From assembly GCA_032158125.1 (NCBI GenBank), contig JASKOT010000021.1, positions 186,001 to 250,000 on the forward strand: DNA of 64,000 nucleotides, written 5' to 3'. This DNA comes from Papiliotrema nemorosa (Eukaryota > Basidiomycota > Tremellomycetes > Tremellales > Rhynchogastremaceae). How positions within the stretch are numbered: position 1 is the first letter of the stretch; the number at the start of each line of letters is the position of its first letter. This document shows, piece after piece, positions 28,055 to 40,259 of this stretch. A program made the translations under genes and the position numbers. The notes under the pieces are model-generated. The model was not told where the DNA came from. It worked only from the letters and a program-made list of their open reading frames with translations, and ran no database searches.

Positions 28055-28527
28055 GATGATGGGTTGTGAAGACGGCAAGATGTGAATTGACGGGTATATA
28101 TAGTGGTATAAAAGATTGAGAAGATCTAGAACGATCCAAGAAGCTCGCTACGACGCGTGAGGTCTTACTCGAGAGGGGTTGAGCAATCAAAGGGAGATCC
28201 AACCAGAGTAGAATACGAAAGCGCGAAGCAAATGATGCTTCTCGGGATGCTTCTGCCTGCTTCTGATAATGACGAGGGTCTGTTACGTGCTTCTGTCTCT
28301 GGAAAAGACGAGAGGAGGTGAAGGTGGGCTGAGGCGAAGGTGAAGAGGAACAGACAGTCTCCTAGACCGCTATCAGAGCGTTATCATGCGCTTCCTCCCC
28401 CTGGACTCCTCGGCAAAACCCGAACCACCTTTTGCCGAAGCGTTGTGACCAGCAAGGCGATCTATTTTACATGGGTAATGTATGCATAGAGGGCGCAATG
28501 GCACAGTCATGCAGGTGTCATGCACGT
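28055..28527. other. intergenic, URC4 upstream region
   Basis: About 470 bases before URC4, overlapping the 3' flank of the gene ending at 28528. A TATATATA-type element lies near 28093-28101, some 40 bases from the URC4 ATG. No gene seen. Confidence 0.5.
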
Positions 28528-29966
28528 CTACCTCCTCCTTTTCCTCTTGTTCCGCTTCCTCGTCGATGTTGTCGATATGTCGGCCTGATTACTCTCCGTC
28601 ACGATCTCTATCGCTTCACCGACGGCATCATCATCCTGCGGCTGTTCCCAGTGTCGCGGCTCTGTCTCCAGGGATGAGGGGTTGGAAGCTATCCTACTCT
28701 CCTTCTCTTCTTCCTTGATAAGCTGTGCTAATCGAACCTGGTCTTAGCCATGTGAATAGCGGAAGCAAGGCGTACGTACCTGCAGCCGGGCAATCTCAGC
28801 TTGCCTAGCTGTCATGCCGGGTCGATGGATACGTGCAGATTGCGTTAATGCTATAGCAGCTTCTACAACTTCTCCATTTGTTTCTTCTGCAGCGTTTGCC
28901 TGGCCAAGCGGGGGTGGGAGCTCTCGAGATCCATTCAGCATGGCCTGCGCGGCTGGTGGCTCGATTGCGTGGGGTGCAGAGAGTATTCCGTTTTCCATCA
29001 AGGTCCGATGGGTTCCATACTGTATTGATCAGCTTGACTCCCTATGTCCATCTCGAGATCGCGAGCTTACTCTAAAGATGAAGACGAAACGTCCGTCGGT
29101 CGATTCTGACTGTTCAAAAAAGCCTGTGCAATACTCCTTCTCAAAAGGTCGGGTATGCCTAGTTCTAATCATGAGCTCGAATGGTACAGCAGCTATATCA
29201 ACGTCGAACTGACCCTACAGAGAGCTCAGGTGGGACCTACGATGTTAATGACAAATCGTTGGTATTTTCAGCAACTCACGAGAGGTTCGGGATGCCCATT
29301 ACTCGTCCTCCTCAGGTCCGGAGCAAAGGGCGGGACACGCGTAGCTATTCCATCTTGTATAATGACCATTATCTCACCACACCTCGACGGCTCGCCGCTC
29401 TGCTATCGTCAGCTTCCAAATCTGTACCGGGAAAGAGGGTAGCCCACCGATTGAAAGACCAAATCTGAACATATCATCTCCCCGTTTGATCCTTGTTGAA
29501 CACGATGTTGAAACATGTCGATCCCTCGCCAACCAGCATTGTATCCCCTAGAGTAGCCTATATCCCCTCCATCTATATCTATATCCACCGCGAAATCCTT
29601 CGAATGGACAGAATGCATCGCGTATACCACTCTAAAAGGCTGGTCGTCAGCATGGAAGATTCCATTGAAACTTTGAATCAAGAGTTGGTGTTCTCGTACC
29701 TCGTCGAGATTCTCGCATTCTATGTAGCATACTCTGCGCCTCGCATGTGCAGAGCTCTCCGCATGTGACTCTGGTCTAGAATCATGTTCCACTACACACA
29801 AGCGTCAGCCACTGATTACAAATCAGGGGAGGGCAATATCGATTCACCATAACGACGACCATCTGTCGTTTCAATGTACACCTATGCTTGTCAGTATCTT
29901 ATATCCCTGCTATGCACAAAGGCTCACTTCAAAATCTGCAAATCTCGAAGACTGCCATGGTCTCAT
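28528..29966 (-). CDS. DUF7918-like fungal protein, copy A of a tandem pair
   Basis: Function unknown. Seven exons were joined by frame: MRPWQSSRFADFE, VYIETTDGRRYVEHD, RRRVCYIECENLDEV, FAVDIDIDGGDIGYSRGY, CGEIMVIIQDGIATRV, FDVDIAAVPFELMIRTR, GRFVFIFR and YGTHRTLMENGILSAP. The order short beta strands, acidic 'VDG'-type turn, then a long helical and charged tail matches my memory of the basidiomycete DUF7918 domain; I could not check this. The tail contains ARQAEIARLQ joined to VRLAQLIKEEEKES (likely coiled coil), and the end KRNKRKRRR is a strong nuclear localisation signal. The neighbouring gene upstream (30479-32156) has the same layout and matching blocks, so they look like old tandem duplicates. 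A nuclear role is inference from the tail. Confidence 0.72.
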
Positions 29967-30478
29967 GGCACTGCCTGTAGATCTTGTGAATGTGACGTCG
30001 GGATGATAAGCAAGAGAAGCATAAAAAAGAACCACACGCAAGAAAACCAAGAGGAAATGACGAAAAAGATCGACAGTGGAGGCACCCATGAGGCTGAAAC
30101 ACCACTTGATCCGCAGATCTGCAGCAGTACCCTACACATGCATTTTGGGATACATGTACAGCCTTGAGATGCATCAGCAGCAGAAGATACATAAGAAAAA
30201 AGCGGAGCATGGATTCTAGCTAATAGCTCGACGGTGTTCTCGGGAATCGTGGTACAGTTTCGAATCCATTTACTTCATTCTCCTCATCTTTATCAAAGTC
30301 CTAATGACTTCGGGGTCTTCACCGTCGGCGAGAGATCTTTTTGGACTGTCGATGGGCGAAGGCGACTCAGGTGATGTTCAAACCTCGAGAATTGCCCTAT
30401 GTCATTTGTTGGCAGACTGGTTGACGAGCAACTCGTCGGCGGACAACAGGTCGACCGTATGTGATTTCGGGGATTCTG
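29967..30478. other. spacer between the two DUF7918-like genes
   Basis: About 510 bases holding the copy A promoter and the copy B 3' flank. Only short incidental open frames. Confidence 0.5.
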
Positions 30479-32156
30479 TTATCGAGCCCCCATATTCCGA
30501 GCATGTTTGACATTATTCGAGCTAGAGACTCTCCCTGCGATGGCATCTTGTATCGGACGAGGTGGGACCAGAGGCGAGGGTGAGCCGGTGCTAGCGTCGT
30601 CAGACCGAATCGAAGGTCCAGCGGGCGATACTGGACTGGATCTAAAATAGGGCATGGACTTGATAGCCACGCCTGTAAAGATACTAGCGACAGTACGAGC
30701 AAAAGGCGTCAAAGTGGATGCCTCAGAGGTGGAAGAGTTCCGGGCAGTGGCGGTTGGCAAGGGAGGACTCGAGAGCATTTTGTCATCTTTGACAGGGTCG
30801 GACTTGCGGGAAGGAAAGGTCGCAGAATCATCGTCCGAGTATTCAAAATCAGAGGGTAGAAGAAGGTCGAGGAGATCGACTCGAGCTGGTCTGGTATTTG
30901 ATTGATGACCAGTTTTCCGGTCCGCATATCGAGGCCTTTTCGATCTGCTTCCCTTCCGAGGGGCTCTCCAACGAGCTTTCTCGCTGTGATCTTCTACGTC
31001 CCGGACTCTCTTGGTAACCAGAGTAGGCGTATTGAGATCGACTTGGGGCTCATCACCGTCGAAGAGCGACTCGAGGGTAGCGGAGGGGGAGGCAAGATTG
31101 ACCGGTCGGATGCCAAGTCGTTGCAACTGCGACTTTGTCGCCAGCTGTTCTTATGAATCATGCGCACCGTAGCCACTCACCTTGAAGATGAACGAGTATG
31201 TTGGCTCATCATTGGCGGGATACGGATAGAACATCTTTGACCGAGAGATGTCCCTTCCTTTACGCTCGTATACATGGCCCCTGGCAAATGAGAAGGAATC
31301 AAGGCGAAAGAGGACAAGCTTACTCTGGGTTTTGACCCGCGTAAGGAAGGTCAGCTCATTCGTCAGGGAGACCTATCTTTTCTCGAAAGTACCATTCCTG
31401 CGCGTCAGCGGAGCATCAATGCGACAAGGAGGGTGATTTCTCACTGCACAACCTTCCTCCATAAACGCCCCTCTAGTCAACGTCACCGTTAGATTCCCCA
31501 GGTATTCCCTTCCTTGTCCGAGGTCCTCCAAGCCAATATTCCGCCTTCCTCTTCTTGCGACCTGTACGTCAGGTAGAAAGGGGGGAAAGAAACTCACCTT
31601 GAGCAACCGGTTCACAGTCATATTATCTTCTTTCAATTCCCCATCGATCTCTTCGCATACATAGCCCTTCCTTACAGTCCCGAATTGTTGTTCCCTATAT
31701 GTCTCCTGTCGAGCGATAGGCCAATCGTCCAGGTCGAATCTCATTCGCATGGCGCTGTATTCCCTATCTTGCTGTGTAATCTTCACCACGATATTGATTC
31801 TCTGTCACTTCAGCGTCGTTAAGCGTCGTTACGGAGAAAGGACAGAAAAGGAAAGGCGTGTAGGATGAGGGAAGTGAACTCACCTTGTCCAGAGATGCTG
31901 GGCATTCTAGCCAACATACCGATTCTGGCTTGTATCCTTGATTGGACGGATGCATATGTGGATACTCAGCTGGTGGATGAGTATTTGATAGCTTATGATC
32001 ACACAAGATTCTCACTCAAAGTTCGTCTGTCGGAAAATGGACTTCCTTGACCCCCTCTTTCCTCCACCGTCACCTGGTCTCAGTGAAGTACTTTATCGAC
32101 GGCAAATCGCGGCAGCATACCTCGAAAGCGGGGAATCTACCGTGATCTGCTTTCAT
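30479..32156 (-). CDS. DUF7918-like fungal protein, copy B of a tandem pair
   Basis: Function unknown; same architecture as the next gene downstream. From ATG 32156: MKADHGRFPAFE, VTVEERGGQGSPFSDRRTL, PESVCWLECPASLDK, RINIVVKITQQDREYS, RFDLDDWPIARQ, YLGNLTVTLTRGAFM, SKMFYPYPANDEPTYSFIFK and QLQRLGIRPVNLASP. Block by block this parallels copy A: RFADFE/RFPAFE, VCYIEC/VCWLEC, GRFVFIFR/PTYSFIFK, LMENGILSAP/LQRLGIRPVNLASP. The last ~180 residues are Ser/Pro-rich with basic clusters (RAPRKGSRSKRPRYADRK) that look nuclear. The exon around 31440-31290 could not be joined with certainty. An open frame upstream of the chosen start (from 32360) might add an N-terminal exon, but copy A has no such extension. 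Confidence 0.68.
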
Positions 32157-32937
32157 TCTATTGTTGTACTTGATGTATAAGTATTGAAGGGAAATACAAA
32201 TCGGATTCAGCTTATATACCCAGATACAGAAGGAAGAAGGAAGACGAGTGGGGGAATCGTGATGAAATGGTCGGTGGTCAGTGCCTGATCGTCCCCCTCC
32301 ACCTCGGAAGCGCCCTTCCCTCGTCGCCCCTTCTGCTGCCGGTGAGTACTCGTCAGCCATCTTGTGCGATATCAAAGCGTCATTTTAGCTTGCCCTGCTA
32401 AGTGCAACACATGAGCCGAGCCGGGTATCATGACCCAATCTCCCAGGCCACCTTGAATACCGGCCGGCTAGCACTCAAACCCTGATCCTAAATCCTGTCC
32501 TCGACCTTTTGGTAGTGATAAGACAACGACAGTCTCGATAGACTGGAAGAAAGGACAAATGCATAGGTGCTTCTGACCTTGAGCTCGGGTCTGAGATCAG
32601 CGCTGAGCGCCAATAAATTCACTGACTCACCTCGACAAAGCGGCTGATCGCCTCGGCGGGACTCCGCTTACACAATTACGCATAGCATGGCCACTCAAAC
32701 AGAGATACCGGATGTGATATCAGAGAAGAGATGCAATGCACGACATGCAGAGACGGAGGTCGACCGCGACGTCAATAGGCTCACAAGCGGCCCACTTTGC
32801 GGTATGAGGGAGGGGGTCGTTTCGGATCAAATGACGTGGCATTTGTCCCTACTGGTGTAGCTGAGAGTGATAACAATACCACTGTGACATTTCAAGACCG
32901 TCTCTATCTTTGCCATATTTCGAACAATCTCACCACC
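32157..32937. other. divergent promoter region, DUF7918-like copy B / mitochondrial bL19
   Basis: About 780 bases. A TATATA element lies at about 32212-32217, some 55 bases upstream of the copy B start. One minus-strand open frame (32375-32070) begins MADEYSPAAEG but has a low-complexity Gly/Arg segment; I read it as leader sequence. No RNA gene seen. Confidence 0.5.
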
Positions 32938-33676
32938 ATGTCCCGCCCCACAATCTCAAGCATAGCCCGACGAGCGGTTTCTTCATTGAGAGCAGAACCC
33001 GTCGCTGGACCGTCTGTCGCTCGTCGATTTATCGCTACAGACAATACCAACCACCCAAAAAGTCCGCCCCTCCCCTTACCCCTCCACTTTGACCCAGCTG
33101 ACGTCTCCAGCCTCATCGACACCCTACCCATACAGCGCCAACGTCATTTTTCCTCCTTCCGTCGTCTCTTCCGGCCCTGTCAGACCTAATCTCCTCAAAC
33201 CGAAACGCGGTTGGTCGGTGATTGAACATCTCGAAAAGCAAGAACGAATCTTACGCGATCCCGAACTCTTGCACAAGACATGGTTCTCTCGACGAAGCAA
33301 GGACCGTATTTTGCCTGGATCGATTTTGACCGTGGTATCATATACCAACATGGATAAAACATCCACGACTTCATTTTCGGGTGTGTTGATGGGTCAATCG
33401 AGAGGAGGAGTGTGTCATTCGTTTAGGTTACGAAATATCGTCAATAAAGTTGGAGTTGAAATCTCTTTCAAACTGCTCAGCCCTCTGATCAAGGAGATCA
33501 GGATCGTCAAGAGGGCCGAGAAGGCGCCTAGGAGAGGAGGTATCAAGGCGTTCCGACAGGCCAATGCGTACTTTATCAGAGACCGACCAGAGTTGTTGAG
33601 GAATCTGGCGGGTGCTATCAAGGAGGACACGACCCGGGAAAGGAGAGAGGCCAAGGCTGCTGGATTGAGAAAGTAG
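32938..33676 (+). CDS. MRPL19: mitochondrial large-subunit ribosomal protein bL19m
   Basis: Component of the 54S mitoribosome. The start at 32938 gives MSRPTISSIARRAVSSLRAE, an Arg/Ser-rich presequence ending near VARRFIAT. The conserved part has GWSVIEHLEKQERILRD, ILPGSILTVVSYTNMDK, SGVLMGQSRGGVCHSFRLRN, VGVEISFKLLSPLIKEIRI and a basic C-terminus to LRK* at 33676. Presequence and mature part lie in different frames. A 49-nt intron (about 33060-33108) with GCTGAC before TCCAG would join HPK to TSSTPYPYS, but its donor would be GTCCGC, which is unusual. A sequencing indel or real frameshift is the alternative. About 240 residues. Confidence 0.87.
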
Positions 33677-33757
33677 GTTATGGAGGAGAAGAGGGAAACG
33701 TTGATTATTCGACACACCGATATGCATCTCACTACTACAGACCCGTAGCAGGTTTAT

Positions 33758-36675
33758 TTAACATCCTGGGTCGGCGAAATACACCACGACAATCGTTCCA
33801 TCCGTGCAACCATACTAAAATAAGATTGTCTCTTGTAGACCGACTTACAATCAGCTTCTCCCGGTCCATCACCAAGCTCATTGGATTCTTGCCCGGAGTC
33901 TGCAGGCCAAGTTCGGCTGCACAATCTGACCACACTCCCGCGACCGGGATCATGTCGCTCTTTCCCTCTTCATTGGGGACTGCGATATACAGCTGCAGCA
34001 TCAGCTATATGACCCAAACGGAGCTCACATGACGATGGGCACCAGCTCGACTGGCAAATCTAGTGCTCGTCACAATCTCAATCCCCTCGTATCGACAGCT
34101 CCCCGTTCGGCATCTGATGCCTTGATCACCTCTTTCAAGATGGGCGGTTTGGAGAAATCGGGCATCATACGGATCTGGCACGTCGCATTCGCCTCTTCCA
34201 CAATAGAAGACGGTGCAGTCGAGGTCTTTCTCTGTCGAGAGATTGTAGACACTGTGGGTGACCGTGCGGAAGCTGACGAAGCAGTGCTTGTCCGTTTCAG
34301 TGGAGACACGTTCTTCAGTTGTCTCGTAGCGATTGAAGCTGCAATCGGTCGGGATCCACTTGCGCCGGGCTCTCCTTGAGTCTTAAGCCGAAGCGGGGTA
34401 TGCGTAACGCTTGCATTCGGGGCACGATGAGCTGGCGCCTTCGAAGGCGTGACTGGAGCCGAGGTGGTCCGACTCATCGAGACGGGTTTTGTCCTGGGCG
34501 ATGCGTAGCTGGGTGTGGCGGTCGGCAATTTCGTCGTCTCGAGCACCTTTTCGTCTATCTCTTCCCACTGCAGTCGCAGAATGATGTCCCTACTCGCGCA
34601 CTGTGGTGAGCAGACGTTGGACCCGACGACGCACAACCATGTCTCTCCCTTGACCTTCAAACCAATTTATCATGCCTGCTCCTCCGACGCCGCCACCAAT
34701 ATCCTTCAATTTGACCTTCAATGCTGGCTCATTCCCGTGCAGATCGCTCACACGATACTGAGCTATCATCTCCCGAGCCTTGATCGAGAAGACCCGGATC
34801 ACTCCATCAACTGTGAGTGCCACAATGTAATCATGAACCAGCTGTATATTGACACAGATGTTGGTTTGCTGACCGAATCTGACGACTTTTTCGCCCGTTC
34901 TAACATCAGTATGTCTAGCACTGACAGCGTTGACCATACCTCCAATCCCACACTACCAGCGCCTTGTCCGATCCAGAGGATACAAGCCATTTCTCCCCGA
35001 TTCTGGGAATAAGCACGGCCTCGTCGAGTCTCTACCTACGCGACAGCTCTGTTACCGTGCAGATGGCCAGAGAGGGTATGTATGACGCTCCAGTCATCGG
35101 TAGAGGCTTCTCTTTGGAAGACCTGTACTCGGCCGACATCGTGCGTGCCTACGACGAGGACTTCTTCAGGAGGATAATAGTCCAAAGAGGAGACTGCTTT
35201 GGCCGGAAGGGTATCGGGTCGACGGATGTGGTTTTGTCCGATAGAAGGCAGTTGCCATATACGTATCCTGGAAATGAGCAGAGCAAAAGCGAGTGCTGAC
35301 GTCTCATCATAGGATCCACTGATCAACGTATCGCCACGTAGTTTGAGGGATGTGACATAGTTTGTATGACCCTCCAGGAGTTGGATCCTGGTCGCCTAAC
35401 ATCAGACTTTCACAGTCAGACTCTCACTGAGCCTGTCTTCCAGTTCTTCTCTCGCTGCCAGAGCCGCTTGAACAGTGGTTGCCTGTGATCAACATATATC
35501 GAAGGGATAATGTACCATTCTGATTCCTTCACATCCCTCAAATGGTGAAGCGCAGCTTCTCCGTCCCGATCTCTCCACTCGAGACGATGACATCGTCTTC
35601 TCCACATTTCGGGTCGGTCACAAATATCTCTATATCGATGACAGACCTGACGTAAGTTGTACTCGCATCTGTTTATCGACTCACCGAGCGCAGTACAAGG
35701 ACATCCGGTATATCTACCTCTACCAGCACTCGCGTTGCGATATGATCTGGCAGCCGACACAAAATGTCCATCTTGGAGCGCTTACACCTCTCGAGTATCT
35801 TGATTTGCGCATCAATATCAGACGGATGACATGCTACTATCAGCCTTATCGATTTTACCCATGTCCAGTAAAGCTCACCTTCCGCAATAATCCCCAGCAT
35901 CTCAACCCTGTCCTTCTTCGTCAATCTCTCCACCACGCCTCTAACCGTCTTATCAGCCTCCAGACTCTGCACCACAACTTGCTCTAAATCATTCCGTCGC
36001 TGGGCGTCTCTGAGCTTGATGCCGCACTTCGCATGTCCCTCCTGTAACGCCCTGTATCGGCCTTCCAATTCATGCAATTTAGAGTGCAAGTCGTGTAATG
36101 ACGCCGAGGAAGCTGATTGAGCTCGGACCAGCAGATCCTTATAATGCGCAATCTGCCTGGCATGTCGGGTCTTCATCGATACCACGTCTTCCTACGCATC
36201 AAGGTCAAGTCAATGATGCAAAGTCTCCAGCGAAGGATCATTAACATACAGACGGGTCAGGAGGCTCAGAGATGGCCTCTTCAGTGAGAACTTCCCATGC
36301 TTCTCTCTCAATTCCATCTATGACCACTTTCCCCTCGTCCACTCTGTGAGTCGGAGTACCTTCGCTTGATCTGTGATAGCTTGAGAGAGGAGGAGGACTT
36401 GCAGAAATGACATGATTGGCCCATGCGTGTATCGAAGGCTGCGAATCTGGTCCATCGAGCGTCGGAGGACTGAATGATAGCGTCCCGGCATCCACCGCGC
36501 TAGGTGGCTGGTTACCCATCCGATCTTGGAGCTCTGCCTGGGGCTTTGTATGGGCTACATTGACGTCGAGGTATTTTGTCGAGGTTCGGAGTGGTGTTGC
36601 GGCTTCCTCGTGTTGTTCGAGAGGGTCTCGATTGGTGATGATTCGCTTTGGGGTACGCGGACCGCCTCCTACCAT
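33758..36675 (-). CDS. F-box / WD40-repeat protein
   Basis: Predicted substrate receptor of an SCF ubiquitin ligase. Order from the N-terminus (ATG 36675): a disordered Pro/Ser region; a coiled coil around 36185-35940 (HDLHSKLHELEGRYRALQE, VVERLTKKDRVEML); an F-box near 35790-35700 (LPDHIATRVLVEVDIPDVLV, LRSVSR); a linker with WRRRCHRLEWRDRDGEAAL and LFKRLWQREKNWKTG. WD-type strands follow: TLISGSYDET-like, IRIWQLPS, AVSSLDYYPPEEVLVVGTHD, VHDYIVALTVDGVIRVFSIK. About 120 low-complexity Ser/Thr/Pro residues (34560-34080) interrupt the propeller. A final exon, after a GTAAGT intron, ends YGCTDGTIVVVYFADPG at TAA 33758. I cannot assign it to Cdc4, Met30 or another named receptor. Confidence 0.82.
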
Positions 36676-37131
36676 CGTGAATTGAATCAGTATCAGTATA
36701 TTTGAAGCATCAATGGTAGCAGAGGATCAAGAAGCGCATGTCATGGCATGCGCCAAGGCCGATCATGAGGTGTGTGTGTGGTCAAAGCTGAAACATGACT
36801 ACAGCGGTTCAACCAAAATGCAGATCCGCTCAAGACCCAACTGGCGACCTCTGGAGAGCTTCAGATTCTGCATATCATACACCCTACATCGACCTTGACG
36901 CACATACGTATCATCTATCGAATCCCTATCACACTGCTGGCCTCGAAACGCGCTCCTTTCTCGGTCCCCAACTCCCGTGCTGTTCACTTTGTGCCTTCAT
37001 GCTGGCCGTCGACTCCGTGGGATATATCGTCGATTACCGGGTATCATCGAGCCGTGTATAGAGAATGTAGACAGTAAATACAGGTATGATGTTGCAACGG
37101 AGAAAGCTTGATTTGAAAAACCCGGAAACCC
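36676..37131. other. intergenic between the F-box/WD40 gene and the PP2A B56 gene
   Basis: About 455 bases upstream of the F-box gene. Short incidental frames only; no gene or RNA recognised. Confidence 0.5.
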
Positions 37132-39763
37132 TTACGACTGTTCCGCATCGGGGGGTGGAGGTGTTGGACCGCCTTCCAGGGACCGATGGGCCTGCAGATC
37201 CCGCATGACAGCGGGATCAAGGGGAATGACTGATTTGCGACGCATGTGAGGACTCTGGTTCGAAGGACTCGCTGGAGGTTGCTGACCGTGTATGCCCAAT
37301 CCGACTGGCGTCGCAGGCTAGAATCAGCAATGTTACGGTCATGTCATGCGAAAAGCCACTCACTATGACCTTGTCCAACCCTGGATCAGACGCTGGTACT
37401 ATATCATCCGCCATGGATCGATCCAAGGTGAAGCTCTCACTCGCGTCGAATCCGTTTGCGGTGATATCGACCGACACATCCGCCAAATCTTCGTCCTGGT
37501 ATGGCTCGGGTCTAGGTGGCGGAGGCTCCGTCAAGGCCTTGGGCAAGGGCTGATTTGAACCAGACTTGAGATGGTTTTCTTTGGCCTGTTCCCGCAGTAC
37601 CATCCATTCCTCCCATCTTGCTATCGCTCGTTCGCTCTCTCTGTGGGTCAGACGCAGATTTCCAACACGACTCACGCTTTGCGCTGCGCTTTGTAGTTGT
37701 TTTGGCATTGCTGGAACAGGTCGGGATTCATCTCCATGAAGAGCTTTAGGGCGTTGTAAACCATCCCGTGAATCGTTCTACCATCAGCTTCATCCACTTT
37801 GACAGCTCACCTGTTCCAATGCGACTTGGAGTTTTGATTCAGAGCGGGGAAAACGATGGGTAGCACGGTACCCAGATGCTCGCCCATCAGATTCACAATG
37901 TACTCGTTGTTCCAGTAATACAGCGCCCTCTCGGCGACCTGCTTGTTAGCATATGCCTTTTGTATCACGTTCGCGGCGTACCTGGAAATGTTGACTATTG
38001 ATACACCTCGCTAGCTGCGTGAAAAGCGGCGTGACAATCTTGTGGAACTCTGACGCCTCGATAATGTCCAATATCTCCTCCACCTCGTTCAGGTACATGA
38101 CCTCTTTGGGCGAATTGACTTTCGGCCAATACCTCAGCAATCCCAACAACACCTCTTCCGTCAAATTCTGATCCTTCTCCAGGAATTGCACAACACAATA
38201 AGCGAGTTGTGGATGATACAGCGTCAACGATTTCGCCTTGTGTAGGGGCAACAACACTCGAGTGAGGAACGTCTTGTGCTCTTCCTTGAGCGGAAGGGCG
38301 AATCCGTTGATGATCGAGCCGAGAATCTCTAAGAGCTCGGCGATACCGTTATGTCGTTCTGTTTCGTATACAAATTGGAAAAAGACGTTGTTGATGGATC
38401 GTCGAATGAATGCTCGCAAGTTGAGGAATTTACCGTAGATTCGGTGCAGGGTAGTTTTGAGGAAATCCCTCTCTCTCGGGTCTTCACTGTCAAAGAGCTC
38501 GAGCAGCTGATTGTCAACGATACTCTTACACGTAAGTACTCAACCTACCGACAAGACGAAAGCCTGATCAATGTACTTTTTACCGATATTCGTGTTGAAT
38601 TCGGGACTCTCTACAAAGCGGAGGAAGAATTCGTATACAATCTGCAAATGTGGCCAGGCGAGCTCCAGAACCGGTTCGTCTTCCTCGGGGTCAAAGGCGT
38701 CGCCCGAAGGGTTGACCTGGGGCGGGATCGACCGGAAAAGGTTCGTCGCAAACTGAAGTTAGCTTTATAGGTGCGATGGCACCCACCATTCCCACGACTT
38801 CTGGGTAGATCGACTCGGTTATGGTGCCCCTCTGCGTCGTGATGTATTCTAGCATCTCGTGTAGTGTTTGCGACTTGATTTGCTTTTCGTCCAGCTCGCT
38901 ACTCGCATCGTTGAAGTCGAACACTACACGACACTGCTGCAGCTTTTGTATAAAAAGGTCATTCCTCTCTTCCGGTCGCACGTCTGACCGTCAGCGTCTC
39001 CTTCGCGCAATTGTCTTCCTCACCTGTGAAAGCTGGCAATTTCTCGATGGTGACCTTCTCGGTGACATAGAACCGACTACTCCTCTGTTTCCTCGGCGTC
39101 TTGCCGACAATCGAAATAGTATCCTTTGGTCCTCTCAGCCTGTTCAATGGCCCAGCTCTTGGCGGCGTAGGCTGTCCATCGGCGCCCAGCTGTCGATCCG
39201 GAGACCCGTGCCTTCCATGCGGGGAATGAGGGATAGGATCGACTGGCATCTCGCTCGAGATGGGATTAGGTGCTCCTGAAATGACCACGAGCGGCGGTGC
39301 AGGTGATGTCTTGTCGGAAACGGGTGATCGGCGCGGTGTGGTAGGTTGACCGTTGGCGGGTTGACCCAGTGTCATGTTGTCGGATAATGGGGATGGGTTG
39401 GGTGCTCGGTTCAGAGGAGAGTTGGGAGATGGGGAAGATGGGCCGGGAGAAGAGGATGTCGGGATGGGAGGAGTGGGTTTGGATGTTGAGCCAGAAGGTG
39501 ATTTGGATTTACCCTCCCCAGACTTGGTCCGGGACAGGTTCTGTATTGTCAACGACTGGACGTGGATACGCAAACAATGGGTAGTGCTCGAGGGACAGGG
39601 GGAAACAGAGTAAGCGGATGATTCTCTGCTGACGTGGTGCGTCCCGAGATCAGATCCGTTTGTATTCCGCTAGGTTCTCATCGTGCATGTCTTTCCCATC
39701 TATTCGGATGGCATTGATGGTGCTGAGAGTCCTACTCACCATGGCCTTTTTCAATCCCTTCAT
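37132..39763 (-). CDS. RTS1: protein phosphatase 2A regulatory subunit B56
   Basis: Targeting subunit that directs the PP2A holoenzyme, for instance at centromeres and in stress and septation control (yeast Rts1, fission-yeast Par1/Par2). A tiny first exon MKGLKKAM (ATG 39763) is followed by an intron of about 200 nt, long for this window. Next comes a ~200-residue disordered Ser/Pro-rich segment. The B56 HEAT-like core includes [104 protein letters not shown] and [21 protein letters not shown] region near [20 protein letters not shown] and the Pro-rich tail [10 protein letters not shown] to [10 protein letters not shown] close the protein at 37132. Full length; symbol by orthology to yeast. 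Confidence 0.95.
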
Positions 39764-40259
39764 GATGTCACGCTTTGACCCTGTTTACGCAGGAGTCGGT
39801 CGTGCCAGTGGGTCGAGGTGATCGTCGTTCTTCCGGGACGAGGAGCTTCCTATCGTTCAGATATACTCGAGACGGTATTGTCCAATGACTCTGCTTGACA
39901 AGCGAGTCAATAGTTGAAGGAAAGAGGGATGTTGATTCGGGGGTTCGATGCTGATGTTGCGCCGTCCTATCCTCGTTGTCTTGGGCGGTCCTGCTTCGTC
40001 TTTGAACAGCGACGATTGCCGGATTAGCCAGACTCGATGTCCTCCTCGCGTGTTGATACTCGAGCTATGGAGAATGTATGCGTGTAGATGTGGACGCGAT
40101 GGTTGTATCAGTCTATGATGCTTGGCCCGTATACGACCCCCTCCGCTCGCGACTGTCAACCCTGAAGCGACAGAGAGTACGTGCCACGTGGCGGGGGAAA
40201 TTTATATCCACCACCCACTTTTCCTTCCGCTTCTCCCCCTCCCTCCCGAGCCAATCGTT
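39764..40259. other. divergent promoter, PP2A B56 / QCR9
   Basis: About 500 bases between two divergent starts. The QCR9 side ends in a CT-rich run (40215-40255) with TATAT at about 40202, a usual arrangement for strongly expressed fungal genes. Confidence 0.5.

Noticed and set aside
29181..29468. 95-codon plus-strand open frame
   Set aside because: Antisense to DUF7918-like copy A exons, which splice into a coherent protein with a paralogue next door.
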